A stretch of 33,845 nucleotides of DNA, taken from contig JAQBQH010000339.1 of the NCBI GenBank assembly GCA_028287105.1, positions 1 through 33,845 of the forward strand, written 5' to 3'. The notes below the pieces were generated by a model. That model was not told the DNA's origin. It saw only the letters and a program-made list of their open reading frames with translations, and ran no database searches. A program made the translations under genes and the position numbers. This document shows positions 15,578 through 23,262 of this stretch, in pieces. How positions within the stretch are numbered: position 1 is the first letter of the stretch; every line of letters begins with the position of its first letter. This DNA comes from Myxococcales bacterium. Lineage in GTDB: Bacteria > Myxococcota_A > Polyangia > Palsa-1104.

Positions 15578-16468
15578 TTATCTGGTTACCGTCACCATCG
15601 CGGTCTGACCGGCGAGCGTGCAGCTGAGGGTGAAGGTGCCGGGGCGCGTGAGGTTGAAGACGCTGACGGTGCCGGGCCCGAGGTGCAGCGCCGGGCCGAC
15701 GTCGGTCGCCAGCGTCACCGACGGGTCGGAGGTCTGCCAGTCGCACGGCCCGCCGTAGACCGCGCCGAGCGCCGACTGCGGCACGACCGAGACGATGGCG
15801 GTGTCGTCGGGCAGCGTCTGCGCCGACATGGTGATGGCGGTGATCTCGGCGAGCCCGACGATGGTGAACGGCTGGGTCACCGTGGTCTCGGGACAGCTGG
15901 CGGCGATCGATCCGGCGCCGGGCGTACCGACGAAGCCGATGGCGTCGCCCGACAGCGGCAGGACCGCGCGGGCGAGCGTGCCGCCGAGCGCGAAGGCGAC
16001 CGCGCCCGAGCCCTTGGTGGTGCGCCCCTGCGCGTCGAGCGTGGTGACGTGGAAGACCATCTGCTGGCCCTCGAGGACCAGCGGCTCTCCGCTCTTCCAG
16101 CCGTGGTCGACGGCGAGCCTGGCGGTGGCCTCGACCGAGACCTCGGCGCTGGCGATGATGCGGTTGCCGCCGTCGAGGAGCTCGAGCGACGTGGTGCCCG
16201 GCGAGCCGGAGATCACCTCGACCGATTGGTTGTTGTTCGTGAAGGTCGCGACGCTCGGGTTCGACGAGCGGACCGTCGTGAACTTCGCGCCGGTGACGTT
16301 GATGGTGGTGTGCGCGCCGCCGGCCGCGACGGGGTGGTCCTCCGGTTTGCAGGTCTCGCCGCAGTTGGCGAACCAGAAGGTGACGTTGCCGTTGCCGCTA
16401 CCAGTGCCGCCGCCGATGTGGCAGCCGGCGAGCATCGCAATCGTCAGGCCGAGCGCGAGGGTCCGCAT
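15578..16468 (-). CDS. Ig-like lipoprotein, paralogue of 17585-18520
   Basis: The 296-aa product has a lipoprotein signal (MRTLALGLTIAMLAGC, lipobox LAGC) and then a mostly beta-strand sequence with Ig-like (BIG_2-type) features: VRSSNPSVATF followed by a Gly-containing strand pair (VISGSPGTTSLELLD). Paired Cys residues near FANCGETC and GGPCDWQ suggest disulfides. It is clearly paralogous to the lipoprotein at 17585-18520: the shared order is Cys pair, VAAGGA or MAAGGA, RSSNP or RSSDP, PLVLEG, FHVTT and YGGPC or YGAPC. The function is unknown; an outer-membrane-anchored surface or periplasmic protein is likely. A Shine-Dalgarno-like AAGGCGGGGCGGG precedes the ATG at 16466-16468. Confidence 0.8.
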   Translation of the reverse strand: MRTLALGLTIAMLAGCHIGGGTGSGNGNVTFWFANCGETCKPEDHPVAAGGAHTTINVTGAKFTTVRSSNPSVATFTNNNQSVEVISGSPGTTSLELLDGGNRIIASAEVSVEATARLAVDHGWKSGEPLVLEGQQMVFHVTTLDAQGRTTKGSGAVAFALGGTLARAVLPLSGDAIGFVGTPGAGSIAASCPETTVTQPFTIVGLAEITAITMSAQTLPDDTAIVSVVPQSALGAVYGGPCDWQTSDPSVTLATDVGPALHLGPGTVSVFNLTRPGTFTLSCTLAGQTAMVTVTR

Positions 16469-16480
16469 CCCGCCCCGCCT

Positions 16481-16501
16481 TAGCGAACGGCGTACCAGCG
16501 A
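16481..16501 (-). promoter_or_regulatory. Upstream block shared with paralogous lipoprotein (copy B)
   Basis: This 21-base block reads TCGCTGGTACG, three bases (CCG), then TTCGCTA on the minus strand, and lies 12 bases before the ATG at 16468. The paralogue has the same block (18 of 21 identical) at 18532-18552. It could be a conserved regulatory element or 5' UTR retained after duplication. Confidence 0.4.
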
Positions 16502-16597
16502 TCAGCGCGCGCGATCTCGCCAGGTTGCGCGGGTGTGGCCGGCGAATTCTTGACACATCTGACGCTCGGCGCGGGTTGCGCAGCGATGGGCCGCCAA

Positions 16598-16960
16598 TCA
16601 GCGGTCGGTGAGCCAGAGCTTGATGTCGACGATGCTGCTGCCGGCGGGGAAGTGGCCGATCGTGTACGCCTTGCCGTAGGGGGGCGTGATCGCGCCGGTG
16701 AGGTTGAACTGCCGATCGCCCGAGCGCTTGATCTCGTAGTGCAGGCGCGACGAGTCGTGGAACTGGATGCGCAGCTCGACCGACTCGCCGCCGGCGCGTA
16801 CCCAGAGCGACGTGGGCTCGCCCGATTTACTGACGGTGGCGGCGTACTCACCGACGTCGCTGACGCTGACGTGGGCCTGTGCCGTGGCGGGCTCGGCGGC
16901 GTGGACGACCTGTACGAAGCTCGATGCAGCGACGACAGCAAGGGCGGGCAAGATGCGCAT
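16598..16960 (-). CDS. Small exported protein of unknown function
   Basis: The 120-aa product starts at the ATG at 16958-16960, preceded by an excellent ribosome binding site (GGAGGTGA, 16966-16973) with 5 bases of spacing; an upstream in-frame start at 17008 would lack this and the signal peptide at its N-terminus. A Sec signal peptide (MRILPALAVVAASSFVQVVHA) precedes about 100 residues with alternating polar and hydrophobic beta-strand character (SLWVRAGGESVELRIQFHD), and it ends VDIKLWLTDR. No lipobox and no Cys in the mature part. I do not recognise a family. It lies 124 bases from the neighbouring upstream gene and may have its own promoter. Confidence 0.7.
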   Translation of the reverse strand: MRILPALAVVAASSFVQVVHAAEPATAQAHVSVSDVGEYAATVSKSGEPTSLWVRAGGESVELRIQFHDSSRLHYEIKRSGDRQFNLTGAITPPYGKAYTIGHFPAGSSIVDIKLWLTDR

Positions 16961-16991
16961 GGGGGTCACCTCCAGTGTGCCGGCACGTGAT

Positions 16992-17007
16992 AGCGAGCGC
17001 CGTGCCA
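16992..17007 (-). promoter_or_regulatory. Candidate sigma-54 promoter
   Basis: On the minus strand TGGCACG (-24 element, 17001-17007), four bases (GCGC), and TCGCT (16992-16996) fit the sigma-54 consensus TGGCACG-N4-TTGCW with one mismatch (C for the second T of the -12 box) and correct GG-GC spacing. Transcription would start near 16981, about 20 bases before the ATG of the 120-aa gene, leaving its ribosome binding site in the leader. Confidence 0.4.
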
Positions 17008-17084
17008 CGCGCGATTCCGGCGACTTGGCGCGCCGTCGACGACAAATTGGCTGGCGGTCGGGAGGGACGCGGGTCGAAACGGCG

Positions 17085-17438
17085 CTACTGGCGAATGCTG
17101 CGCTCGGTGTCGTCGTCGCGGACGCGGCCGCGCGGAGCGATGCGCGGGCGCGGCAGCACGGCGGTCGTCTCGCCGCCGTCGCCGGCGCAGCAGAAGTCGA
17201 GCCGCTCTTTGGGGATCGACGTCCGCGACAGGAGCTGCGCGCGCAGGCTGCCGGCGGCGCGCGTCTCGCGGTTGGCCTGCTCGTTGGCGAAGCGAAGCTG
17301 CGCTAGCAGCTCGTCGCGCTCGCCGCGCAGCCGCTCGACCGTGGCGCGCAGCATCCCGATCTCTTTTTCCTGCTCGCTGGAGCAGGTGTGCAGCTCTTGC
17401 AGAAGCGAAGACATCGATTTGGCACGCGTTCGACCCAT
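17085..17438 (-). CDS. Small coiled-coil protein of unknown function
   Basis: The 117-aa product starts at the ATG at 17436-17438, with GGAGG 8 bases upstream. Residues about 8-65 form a strong coiled-coil candidate with heptad-like spacing (LLQELHTCSSEQEKEIGMLR, then VERLRGERDELLAQL). The C-terminal third is Arg/Asp-rich and probably disordered, after a CCAGDGG segment with two adjacent Cys. No signal peptide or membrane segment is visible, so it is probably cytoplasmic. I do not recognise a family. It is 124 bases upstream of the 120-aa exported protein, and an 18-bp palindrome lies 83 bases before its start. Confidence 0.65.
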   Translation of the reverse strand: MGRTRAKSMSSLLQELHTCSSEQEKEIGMLRATVERLRGERDELLAQLRFANEQANRETRAAGSLRAQLLSRTSIPKERLDFCCAGDGGETTAVLPRPRIAPRGRVRDDDTERSIRQ

Positions 17439-17471
17439 CAACAGCACCTCCGTCCGGGGGACACTTCAACT

Positions 17472-17487
17472 TTCGGGCCGCCCCGAA
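17472..17487. repeat. Small hairpin upstream of coiled-coil gene
   Basis: TTCGGG (17472-17477) and CCCGAA (17482-17487) form a 6-bp stem with a 4-base loop, 33 bases before the ATG of the 117-aa gene. No T-tract follows on either strand. It may be a 5' UTR structure. Confidence 0.3.
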
Positions 17488-17520
17488 GCGTGCGACAGCA
17501 GACGAGTTTGCGCGGGATGG

Positions 17521-17538
17521 CATGGACGATCGTCCATG
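17521..17538. promoter_or_regulatory. 18-bp perfect palindrome, possible operator
   Basis: CATGGACGATCGTCCATG is its own reverse complement, with no central spacer. It lies in the 146-base gap between the lipoprotein stop (17585) and the coiled-coil gene start (17438). Perfect symmetry without a loop suits a binding site for a dimeric DNA-binding protein better than an RNA hairpin. Confidence 0.5.
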
Positions 17539-17584
17539 GCCGGGGGTGACTCTCCGTCGCCCATGTAGGCGAGTGGCGCCGGGG

Positions 17585-18520
17585 TCAGCGGTGGAGCTGG
17601 ACGCTGGTCGAGACGGCGCCGATGGCGCAGGTGGCGGTGAAGGTGCCGGCGCTGCCGAGCTTGAACTTCGTGGTCGATTTCGCCGCGCCTTCGAGCGACG
17701 CGCTGGTCTGGCTCTGGACGACCACCGATGCGTCGTTCACCGTCCAGCCGCAGGGCGCGCCATAGACCGATCCGGTGGCGCTGTTGGCGACGACGTCGAC
17801 GTTGGCGAAGATGCTCGTGCCCTCGACGCTGTTGGCGTTGGCGGTGGCGGTAAGGCCCGTGAGCGCCGACAGCGGCACGACGGTGATCGGCTGGACGACC
17901 GTCGAGGCGTCGGAGCGCGCCGTGATGGTGCCGGCGCCGGCCGCGCCGGTGAAGCCGATCATGTCGCCGAAGACGATGGCGGCGGTCGTGCGCAAGGGGT
18001 CGGTCAGCGCGAAGGTGACCGCGCCGGTGCCGACCAGCGTGTGGTCGTTGGCGTCCTTGGTGGTGACGTGGAAGAGCTGCGTCGAGCCTTCCAGAACGAG
18101 CGGCGCGGTGCCGCTCCAGCCCTTGACCATGGCGAGCTTTGCCGTCGCGGTGACGGTGACCGTGATCTCGTCGACGAGCTTGCCCTTGGCGTCGATGAGC
18201 TGGAGCTGTGCGCGACCCGGCGTCCCCGACTGGACGCTGACGGCGAGGCCGTTCGACGAGCCGCCGACGGAGAACGCGGCGATGGTGGGGTCGCTGGAGC
18301 GGATCTGCTGGAAGCTGTACCCGCTCGCGAGCGACACCGAGATCTCGGCGCGCGCGCCGCCGGCCGCCATCGGGTTGTCGGTGACGGAGCAGCCGAAGGG
18401 GCACTCCTGCCAGGCGAAGGAGGCGTGTCCGAGCTGGCCTTCGGAGCGGGAACCGCAGCCGGCGGCGAGCATCCCGAAGGCGGCGAGCGCGGCGGCGACG
18501 AGGAGCCCGAGGATTCGCAT
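17585..18520 (-). CDS. Ig-like lipoprotein, paralogue of 15578-16468
   Basis: The 311-aa product has a lipoprotein signal with lipobox LAAGC and a beta-rich mature part with BIG_2-like Ig features (RSSDPTIAAF, SGTPGRAQLQLID) and paired Cys in ECPFGC and GAPCGW. It is a diverged paralogue of the lipoprotein at 15578-16468. The start was set at the ATG at 18518-18520 rather than the in-frame ATG at 18532, because the upstream block shared by the two genes then lies 11 bases from the ATG here and 12 bases in the paralogue, and the N-termini align (MRILGLLV with MRTLALGL). The longer form would add four residues (MPRR). The role is unknown. Confidence 0.78.
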   Translation of the reverse strand: MRILGLLVAAALAAFGMLAAGCGSRSEGQLGHASFAWQECPFGCSVTDNPMAAGGARAEISVSLASGYSFQQIRSSDPTIAAFSVGGSSNGLAVSVQSGTPGRAQLQLIDAKGKLVDEITVTVTATAKLAMVKGWSGTAPLVLEGSTQLFHVTTKDANDHTLVGTGAVTFALTDPLRTTAAIVFGDMIGFTGAAGAGTITARSDASTVVQPITVVPLSALTGLTATANANSVEGTSIFANVDVVANSATGSVYGAPCGWTVNDASVVVQSQTSASLEGAAKSTTKFKLGSAGTFTATCAIGAVSTSVQLHR

Positions 18521-18531
18521 GCGTCTGGGCA

Positions 18532-18552
18532 TAGCGAAACTCGTACCAGCGA
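18532..18552 (-). promoter_or_regulatory. Upstream block shared with paralogous lipoprotein (copy A)
   Basis: On the minus strand this reads TCGCTGGTACG, AGT, TTCGCTA, identical to copy B at 16481-16501 except for the three central bases. It ends on the A of the alternative ATG at 18532, which argues for the downstream start at 18520. Confidence 0.4.
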
Positions 18553-18679
18553 CGGCAGCGCCACATTTCGCGGACTTCGGCGGCAGGCCATTGGGCGAGC
18601 CATGACAACGGCGTCGCGCGAGTCTGGCGGCGCCGCGGATTTGCGAGACTGCGGGCTGGCGGCCGAGCTGCCGGGCGCG

Positions 18680-19828
18680 CTAGTGGGCGCGCTTGTATTC
18701 GTCGCCGCTGAACTGATAGCGCGCGTGGCGGTCGTCGGCCCAGGGGAGCATCAGTGGGATCATGTCGTCGGCGGGCGCCTCTTTCCACGTCTCCGCCGAG
18801 AGACCGGGCGCGCTGCCCGCTTCGATGAGGATGTCGGTGGCGCGGCCGCGCTTGAGGTACGAGACCTTGTCGTCGATGCGTCCTTGCGGCGCCTGCTTGG
18901 CGACCTCGGCGGCGAAGACGCGGCGGATCTCCGATTCGCCGGCGATGCGGTAGGCGGCGAGCACCTCGCGGCTGCCGCCGTTGCCGCGCTCGACGTAGCG
19001 GACGATCAGCGCATGGCGTCCGTCGCCGGCGAGATCGGCGAGGCGCGCTTCCTTGGCGTCGGCGCGCGCCTTGAACGGCAGCTCGACGAACACGAAGCCG
19101 TCGGTGATGAAGGCCAGGTTGCGCCCGGCGAGGACGACGCGGCCGCCCGATTTTCCGCCGAGCGAGACGCCCTTGTCGAACCAGATGTCGCCGCGCTTGA
19201 GACCGCGGTCCTTCAAGAAGCCCTCGAGCGCGCTGTCGCCCTCGGCGAAGACGAGGCTGCCGCCGGCGTCGAGCGTCTTGTCGGTGGTGAAGGCGGCCTT
19301 GGAGTCGCAGTCGGCGACGCCGACGCGATAGCTGAGCGGCATGCCGGCCTTCCAGCCGGGGACGGCCGAGAAGGGCACTGCCAGCTCTACGGCCCAGCCG
19401 TGCTCCTGCAGCGCCGAGACCGCTTTGATCCCCTTTGCCGGCTTCTTTCCTTCGCGCACCAGCGTCGGGATGGCGCGCGCGTCGCCGGGGAAGACGGTCA
19501 AGACGTGGCCGCCGAGCGTGAGGGTAAAGTGGTCCTCGCCGGGGTGCGCCTGGCGGCTGCGGACGAAGTAGTTGTCGCGCACGTCGACGAGGAACATGAG
19601 CGTGCGCTCCTCGACGTTGCACTTGAGCGTGAACGACAGGTTTGGGTCCTTGCCGCCGGTGTCGAGACCTTCGACCTCGCCCCAGTCGTCGGTGAGGCCG
19701 TCGAGGCTGACGGTGCCTTTGTCGGCGGGGCCGCACGGCAGATCGGCGGCGCGCACGGGCTGCACGAACCCGACCAGGGCGGCGGTCGCAGCCAGGAAGA
19801 CGCTGGCGAGACGCAGGGCGTGCTTCAT
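18680..19828 (-). CDS. Exported protein with CBM9-like N-terminal domain
   Basis: The 382-aa product starts at the ATG at 19826-19828 and has a Sec signal peptide (hydrophobic LASVFLAATAALVGFV, cleavage near VRAA). The region of about residues 35-230 looks like a CBM9/DOMON-like beta-sandwich of the kind that begins with a D-G-x-x-D-D-W motif: here VSLDGLTDDWGEVEG, then DNYFVRS and DHFTLTLGG, and GWAVELAVPFSAVPG. The C-terminal half contains DLAGDGRHALIVRYVE, reminiscent of an FG-GAP-type repeat. A secreted or periplasmic ligand-binding role is possible but unproven. No Shine-Dalgarno is visible; TATACT ends 9 bases before the ATG. Only 30 bases separate it from the divergent ffh. Confidence 0.72.
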   Translation of the reverse strand: MKHALRLASVFLAATAALVGFVQPVRAADLPCGPADKGTVSLDGLTDDWGEVEGLDTGGKDPNLSFTLKCNVEERTLMFLVDVRDNYFVRSRQAHPGEDHFTLTLGGHVLTVFPGDARAIPTLVREGKKPAKGIKAVSALQEHGWAVELAVPFSAVPGWKAGMPLSYRVGVADCDSKAAFTTDKTLDAGGSLVFAEGDSALEGFLKDRGLKRGDIWFDKGVSLGGKSGGRVVLAGRNLAFITDGFVFVELPFKARADAKEARLADLAGDGRHALIVRYVERGNGGSREVLAAYRIAGESEIRRVFAAEVAKQAPQGRIDDKVSYLKRGRATDILIEAGSAPGLSAETWKEAPADDMIPLMLPWADDRHARYQFSGDEYKRAH

Positions 19829-19858
19829 GGGCGGCCGAGTATATGCTAGACCACCCCA
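19829..19858. promoter_or_regulatory. 30-base divergent promoter region (CBM9-like gene / ffh)
   Basis: Two divergent genes are separated by only 30 bases. AGTATATGCT (19838-19847) contains a -10-like TATACT on the minus strand (19838-19843, 5/6 match) and overlapping -10-like TATATG or TATGCT on the plus strand. The -35 regions must lie inside the opposite gene, so the two promoters probably exclude each other, and both mRNAs would have very short or no leaders. Confidence 0.4.
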
Positions 19859-21454
<1,596 letters not shown>

Positions 21455-21458
21455 GCGC

Positions 21459-21764
21459 CTACTTCGGCTCGCGGGCGCGGCGCATCTCGTCGCCGCCCTG
21501 GCAGTAGATCACGATCCCCATCGTCAAGACGATATCGAGGACGAAGTTGCCGGCGACGCCGCTCCACAAGAGCGCGGTGTCGGTGGGATCGCGCGGCGTG
21601 AGCGACCAGCCGCCGCGCGCGAGGCCGGCGAAGGTCAGCGCCGTCGTGGCCGCGTCGAGCGCGCTGCCGACGCCGATGAGCGTCGCGCCGAGGACCTTCT
21701 TCTTGTGGCCGTCGGCGTGGACGGTCGACGACAAGAGGAGGAGAGCCAGGATCAGTGCGCGCAT
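21459..21764 (-). CDS. Small exported/membrane protein of unknown function
   Basis: The 101-aa product has an N-terminal signal-like helix (MRALILALLLLSSTVHA), a Lys-rich segment, and two further hydrophobic stretches (VLGATLIGVGSALDAATTAL and GNFVLDIVLTMGIVIYC), ending in a charged tail. It is probably an inner-membrane or exported protein. Its ATG at 21762-21764 lies inside the end of the hydrolase gene (13-base overlap) with GGAG 7 bases upstream, so it is the last gene of the comEC operon by arrangement. I do not recognise the family. Confidence 0.72.
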   Translation of the reverse strand: MRALILALLLLSSTVHADGHKKKVLGATLIGVGSALDAATTALTFAGLARGGWSLTPRDPTDTALLWSGVAGNFVLDIVLTMGIVIYCQGGDEMRRAREPK

Positions 21765-22387
21765 GTGGCGCTCCAGGTGAAGCGCGCGACGCGTTCGCAG
21801 ACTTCGACGGCGTCGCTGCCGCTCAAGAAGTGGCCGCGGCCGGACAGGACCTCGCTCTTGGCCCACGGGCGGCCCGCGACCCAGGCGTCGAGGCGATCGA
21901 TCTCGCAGAACTGATCGGCGTCTCCGCCGATGAAGAGCCACGGCACGCGCCGGTCGAGCGCCGCCTCGAGATGGCCGACGCGGTCGGGATCTTCGCCCAG
22001 GAGCGTCGTCGGGAAGCCGACCGCGGCGAAGGCGGTGACGTCGGCGCCGTCGGCGACGGCGCGCGCGGCCATGAGCGCGCCGAAGGAGTAGCCGACGAGC
22101 GCGATCCGCGCCGCCCCCTGCGCGCGCATCCACGCGATGACGGCGGCGACGTCCTCGTGCTCCGCGCGACCGCCGGTGGGCGTGCCCTCGGAGCCGTCGA
22201 GGCCGCGAAAGTTGAAGCGCACCGTCGAGAAGCCGGCGGCGTGGCACGCTTCGGCGAGGGCCACGACGAGCGGGTTGTCCATGCGGCCGCCGAACGCCGG
22301 ATGCGGATGGCACACGATCGCCGCCGGCGCGCCGTCGACGAGGTGCGCCTGGCCCTCGAGCGTGAAGCCGGCGACCGGGATCCTCAC
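21752..22387 (-). CDS. Alpha/beta hydrolase
   Basis: The 211-aa product has the alpha/beta-hydrolase fold signatures: CHPHPAFGGRMDN near the oxyanion region, FNFRGLDGSEGT, the nucleophile elbow GYSFGA (Ser), an acid in GGDADQFCEID, and a C-terminal His in SGRGHFLSG. It resembles small cytoplasmic hydrolases with the HPHP motif; the substrate is unknown. The start is the GTG at 22385-22387, overlapping the FHA gene stop by four bases (GTGA). A GTG three bases upstream is an alternative. The gene is translationally coupled in the comEC-FHA operon. Confidence 0.85.
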   Translation of the reverse strand: MRIPVAGFTLEGQAHLVDGAPAAIVCHPHPAFGGRMDNPLVVALAEACHAAGFSTVRFNFRGLDGSEGTPTGGRAEHEDVAAVIAWMRAQGAARIALVGYSFGALMAARAVADGADVTAFAAVGFPTTLLGEDPDRVGHLEAALDRRVPWLFIGGDADQFCEIDRLDAWVAGRPWAKSEVLSGRGHFLSGSDAVEVCERVARFTWSATCAH

Positions 22388-23262
22388 CACAGGAGCACGT
22401 AGAGGATGCCGCCGAGCGCCACCAGCGCGGCCAGGACGCCGATGGCCACCATGGCGGTCTCGGGCCGGCGCGCCACGACGATCGGCTGCGACGTCTGCGG
22501 CGGCTGCGACGGCTGCTCCTCCTCCAACTTCTTGAGATAGACCTCGGCGGGGTCGTGGTAGCGCATCGCCGTCGTGCCGAGGCTGATGGTGTCGCCGTCG
22601 TGGAGCAGGCGCGCACCGACGACGCGATCGCCGTTGACGCTGACGACGTGGGTGCCGACGTCGCGCACGGTGACGCCCAGCTCGTCGCGCTCGAGAGCGG
22701 CGTGCTCGCGCCACATGTCGATGTCGTCGAGCCTGAGGTCGTTGCCGGCGGCACGGCCGATCATGTACGTGCGTCCGACGTCGCCGAGGGTCAAGACGAC
22801 GCCGGTCTGCGGCCCGTCGAGGACGTGCAGGCACGGCTGCGACTCGCCCGGCCCGAGCCGCTCCAGGAGATCGCGCACCATGCCGCGCGCCATCGAGAGC
22901 GAGCTCTCGGGCCGCGCCTCCGGTCCAGCCGACTGGGTCAGCGAGACCGAGAGTGCGTATTCGCCGATGGTGATGCGATCGCCCTCGCGCAGCTGCTGCC
23001 GCATTCCCGTGGCCACGGCGGCGCCGTTGAGCCGCGTGCCGTTGGTCGAGCCGTCGTCGACGAGATAGTAGGCGCCCTTGCGCCGCTCGATGCGCGCGTG
23101 CACCAGGGAGACGCGCGCGTCGGGCAGGAGCACGTCGACGCCGCCGCGCCGCCCGAGCAGGATCTGCGCGCGATCGGCATCGAACTCGTAGCGGAACACC
23201 CGCCTCGAGCCGGACTCGCCAAGCGCACTGACCTCCAATCTGAGCGGCACCGTGAGCATCAT
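22384..23262 (-). CDS. Tandem FHA-domain tail-anchored protein
   Basis: The 292-aa product has two FHA domains, which recognise phosphothreonine peptides. The first (about 34-105) has the key residues: LLGRR, VSLVHARI and STNGTRLNG. The second (about 165-240) has IGRAAGND and VSVNGD, but the Ser that contacts phosphate is replaced in DMWREHAAL, so it may not bind phosphopeptides. A Pro/Gln-rich linker leads to a single C-terminal membrane helix (MVAIGVLAALVALGGILYVLLW) that ends the protein, typical of a tail anchor with both FHA domains in the cytoplasm. It overlaps comEC by four bases (ATGA) and the hydrolase by four bases. ATG at 23262 is chosen; an ATG at 23259 is adjacent. Confidence 0.9.
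   Translation of the reverse strand: MMLTVPLRLEVSALGESGSRRVFRYEFDADRAQILLGRRGGVDVLLPDARVSLVHARIERRKGAYYLVDDGSTNGTRLNGAAVATGMRQQLREGDRITIGEYALSVSLTQSAGPEARPESSLSMARGMVRDLLERLGPGESQPCLHVLDGPQTGVVLTLGDVGRTYMIGRAAGNDLRLDDIDMWREHAALERDELGVTVRDVGTHVVSVNGDRVVGARLLHDGDTISLGTTAMRYHDPAEVYLKKLEEEQPSQPPQTSQPIVVARRPETAMVAIGVLAALVALGGILYVLLW

Noticed and set aside
16550-16555. Perfect TTGACA hexamer on the plus strand
   Set aside because: No -10-like sequence follows at 16-18 bases and no plus-strand gene begins there; it lies between minus-strand genes.
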